Assembly (NCBI GenBank): GCA_017556885.1 | Contig: JAFYLV010000005.1 | Location: 1 to 7,416 of the forward strand | DNA from: Clostridia bacterium | GTDB lineage: Bacteria; Bacillota; Clostridia; Oscillospirales; QAMX01 | DNA length: 7,416 nucleotides | Direction of reading: 5' to 3' | Shown: positions 5,051 through 7,416 of the stretch, piece by piece | How the letters are laid out: every line of letters starts with the position of its first letter | Position numbering within the stretch: the stretch's first letter is position 1 | Made by a program: the position numbers and the translations under genes | Notes under the pieces: generated by a model | What the model was told of the DNA's origin: nothing | What the model saw: only the letters and a program-made list of their open reading frames with translations | Database searches by the model: none

Positions 5051-7416
5051 TTATTTGAAGTACTTGACGGCGGAATTGAAGAGACCCATCTCGTACTTGC
5101 CGGGAACGTTGCGGTAGAGATATTTTCCCACACGCTCGGAGTGTCCCATCTTGCCGAGGACACGTCCGTCGGGAGAGAGGATACCCTCGATGGCATAGAG
5201 GGAACCGTTGGGGTTGAAGGCGGTGTCCATGGTGGGATTGCCTTCAAGATCCACGTACTGGGTCGCGATCTGCCCCTTGGCGGCGAGCTCACGGATGAGC
5301 GCCTCGGGGGCGATGAAGCGGCCTTCGCCGTGGGAAATGGGAACGGAGTAGATCTCGCCGACCTCCGTCTCTGCAAGCCAGGGGCTTGCATTGGTGCAGA
5401 CGCGGGTGCGGACGATGGTGGACTGATGGCGGCCGATGGTGTTGTAGGTCAGGGTCGGGCAGTTCTCATCGGTGTCGATGATCTTGCCGTAGGGCACGAG
5501 ACCGAGCTTGATGAGGGCCTGGAAACCGTTGCAGATACCGGCCATCAGACCGTCTCGCTGCTCCAGCAGGCGGGTGACCTCCTCGCGGACGGCGGGGGAA
5601 CGGAAGAAGGAGGTGATAAACTTACCGGAGCCGTCGGGCTCATCACCGCCGGAGAAGCCGCCGGGGATGAATACGATCTGGCTGTTTGCCACGGCCTTGG
5701 CAAAGCGCTCGGCGCTTTCCTCGACCTGGGCGGCGGTGAGGTTGCGGATGACGAGGATCTCGGCCTCGGCACCGGCCGCCTGCAGGGCGCGGGCGGTATC
5801 GTATTCACAGTTGGTGCCGGGGAAGACGGGGATAAGCGCCTTGGGACGGGCACACTTCACGGCAGGAGAAGCGGTGCTTCCGCCGGTGAAGGTGAAGGTC
5901 TCAAGCTCGCTCTTTGCAGGGGCATTGGTGGAGTAAACACCCTCAAGAACGCCCTCGTTGATGGCAAGCAGCTCATCCACGGAGACCTTCTCGCTGCCGA
6001 GATCAATAACGCTCTCGGCGGTGGTCTCACCGAGCTTCATGGCGTAGGGAGAGGAGATCTCCTCGGAAAGCTCAGCCACGATGAAATCCTGCTGCATCGC
6101 GCCGTACCACTCATTGGTAGCGCCGCAGGACTTAAAGCCGATGCCGTTACCGAAGGACATCTTCATCACGGCCTCGCCGATGCCGTTTTCCACAGCCCAT
6201 GCGGCCTTGACCTTGCCTTCGCGGCAAAGGGCATGGAAGGCATCCCATGCGGCCTTGGTGGAGCAGGCGCAAGTATCGGTAGGAGCAAAGAGGTAAACGG
6301 GATGGCCAGCTTCCTTAAACTCCGGAGAAATGAGATCGCCGGCCTTGATGGGGGCGATGGCAAAGGAGATGAGGGTGGGGGGAACGTCAAGATCCATAAA
6401 GGAGCCGGACATGGAGTCCTTACCGCCGATGGCAGCGGCGTTGAGCTCCAGCTGGGCATCCATTGCGCCGAGCAGAGCGGCGAAGGGCTTGCCCCAGCGG
6501 GCAGGCTCGGTGCGGAGCTTCTCAAAGAACTCCTGCAGGGTCAGATAGGCATCGCGCCAGTCAGCACCGGCGGCGACGATCTTCGCCATAGAGCTGTAGA
6601 CCGCAGCGTGGGCACCGGTGTAGGGATCGACGCACATAGTATCGGGATCCAGTCCCCAGGCCATAACGCTAGCCTGATCGGTCTCCTGTCCGGGCAGCAC
6701 GGGCAGCAGGGCAGCCATGGCCTGGGCAGGGGTGCGCTGGCGCTTGCCGCCAAAGGGCATCAGCAGAGAGCCGGCACCGATGGAGCCGTCAAAGCGCTCC
6801 ACAAGTCCGCGGCGGCCGGCGGTCTTCAGGTCGGCGGCCATCTCGCGCAGGTCGGAATAGAGAGCCTTGGAGAATACGGAAAGATCCTTTTCGGTGACAC
6901 AGACAGCGGTGTGCTTTGCGGCACCGTTGGTGTTGAGGAACTCACGGGAGAGGTTGGCAACGGTCTCGCCGCGCCAGCTCATGACCATGCGGGCCTCCTC
7001 GGTGACGGTTGCCACGAGATAAGCCTCCAGGTTTTCCTTCTCAGCGGCAGCGATGAAGGCGTCGGCATCCTCGGCGGCGACGACAACGGCCATACGCTCC
7101 TGAGATTCGGAAATGGCAAGCTCGGTGCCGTCCAGACCGTCGTATTTCTTGCGGACGGCATCCAGATCGATGACCAGACCGTCGGCAAGCTCACCGATGG
7201 CGACGGAAACACCGCCGGCGCCGAAGTCGTTGCAGCGCTTGATGAGGCGGGTGACAGCGGCATCGCGGAAGAGGCGCTGGATCTTGCGCTCCTCGGGAGC
7301 GTTACCCTTCTGCACCTCGGAGGCCATGGTGGTCAGGGACTTCATGTTGTGGCTCTTGGAGGAGCCGGTGGCACCGCCGATGCCGTCACGGCCGGTGCGG
7401 CCGCCGAGCAGGATGA
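5051..7416 (-). CDS. purL: Phosphoribosylformylglycinamidine (FGAM) synthase PurL, single-chain type, C-terminal part (5' end outside window)
   Basis: PurL converts FGAR, ATP and glutamine to FGAM in step four of purine synthesis. The frame is open to the window edge, giving 787 residues of an expected ~1240. The visible part begins with ILLGGRTGRDGIGGATGSS, the PurL signature of the first synthetase half. Numbering from the Met encoded at 7345-7343, the second synthetase half follows, with NAAAIGGKDSMSGSF (302-316) and SFGNGIGFKSCGA (397-409). From about residue 503 to the end there is a class-I glutamine amidotransferase domain: PVFPGTNCEYDTARA, PGGFSGGDEP, nucleophile C605 in GICNGFQ, and H672 and E674 in SHGEGRF, so the triad is complete. 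HSER (735-738) is also conserved. This is therefore the fused PurL form, not the three-part PurS/PurL/PurQ set. The gene ends at TAA 5053-5051. folT and its riboswitch lie downstream on the same strand. Confidence 0.97.
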   Translation of the reverse strand, partial: ILLGGRTGRDGIGGATGSSKSHNMKSLTTMASEVQKGNAPEERKIQRLFRDAAVTRLIKRCNDFGAGGVSVAIGELADGLVIDLDAVRKKYDGLDGTELAISESQERMAVVVAAEDADAFIAAAEKENLEAYLVATVTEEARMVMSWRGETVANLSREFLNTNGAAKHTAVCVTEKDLSVFSKALYSDLREMAADLKTAGRRGLVERFDGSIGAGSLLMPFGGKRQRTPAQAMAALLPVLPGQETDQASVMAWGLDPDTMCVDPYTGAHAAVYSSMAKIVAAGADWRDAYLTLQEFFEKLRTEPARWGKPFAALLGAMDAQLELNAAAIGGKDSMSGSFMDLDVPPTLISFAIAPIKAGDLISPEFKEAGHPVYLFAPTDTCACSTKAAWDAFHALCREGKVKAAWAVENGIGEAVMKMSFGNGIGFKSCGATNEWYGAMQQDFIVAELSEEISSPYAMKLGETTAESVIDLGSEKVSVDELLAINEGVLEGVYSTNAPAKSELETFTFTGGSTASPAVKCARPKALIPVFPGTNCEYDTARALQAAGAEAEILVIRNLTAAQVEESAERFAKAVANSQIVFIPGGFSGGDEPDGSGKFITSFFRSPAVREEVTRLLEQRDGLMAGICNGFQALIKLGLVPYGKIIDTDENCPTLTYNTIGRHQSTIVRTRVCTNASPWLAETEVGEIYSVPISHGEGRFIAPEALIRELAAKGQIATQYVDLEGNPTMDTAFNPNGSLYAIEGILSPDGRVLGKMGHSERVGKYLYRNVPGKYEMGLFNSAVKYFK

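Noticed and set aside
1..7416. CRISPR array, transposon ends, tRNA/rRNA genes, phage or defence genes
   Set aside because: No spaced direct repeats, transposase-like frames, tRNA-like cloverleaf or related protein motifs were seen on either strand.

Overview
The window reads as chromosomal DNA of a moderately GC-rich Gram-positive gut-type Clostridia member (Oscillospiraceae/Ruminococcaceae-like). This is inferred, not proven. The grounds are strong GGAGG ribosome binding sites, a DUF4830 protein, a stand-alone MsmK-type sugar ATPase, a clostridial-type single-chain PurL, and an ECF folate S component behind a tetrahydrofolate (THF) riboswitch. I see no phage, insertion sequence, CRISPR array, tRNA or rRNA.

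The left half is on the + strand. It holds the 3' end of an EF-G-like translational GTPase gene (1-571) with a hairpin terminator. Next come a membrane-anchored DUF4830 protein (711-1256) and, 35 bases on, an RsuA-family rRNA pseudouridine synthase (1292-2008), which look co-transcribed. A 153-base AT-richer gap with a possible promoter precedes an MsmK/UgpC-type ABC ATPase (2162-3274). That gene has no permease or binding protein beside it and ends in a textbook terminator.

The right half is on the - strand and runs leftwards. It starts with the C-terminal ~787 residues of phosphoribosylformylglycinamidine synthase PurL (5051-7416, cut by the window edge). A 260-base gap follows, holding a hairpin, a THF riboswitch aptamer (4887-4988) and an expression platform that hides the Shine-Dalgarno of the next gene. 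That gene is folT (4243-4791), a folate-family ECF S component. A short-chain dehydrogenase/reductase (3400-4212) follows 30 bases later. The two opposing transcription units meet at 3275-3399, where two strong hairpins sit back to back, one serving each strand.

The most interesting element is the riboswitch-folT-SDR unit. The aptamer fixes the substrate class of the S component. It also implies that an SDR enzyme of unassigned substrate is expressed in response to cellular reduced folate, so a role in pterin or folate reduction is a testable idea. The adjacent purL belongs to purine synthesis, a pathway that uses formyl-THF at other steps. The remaining genes are ordinary housekeeping genes.
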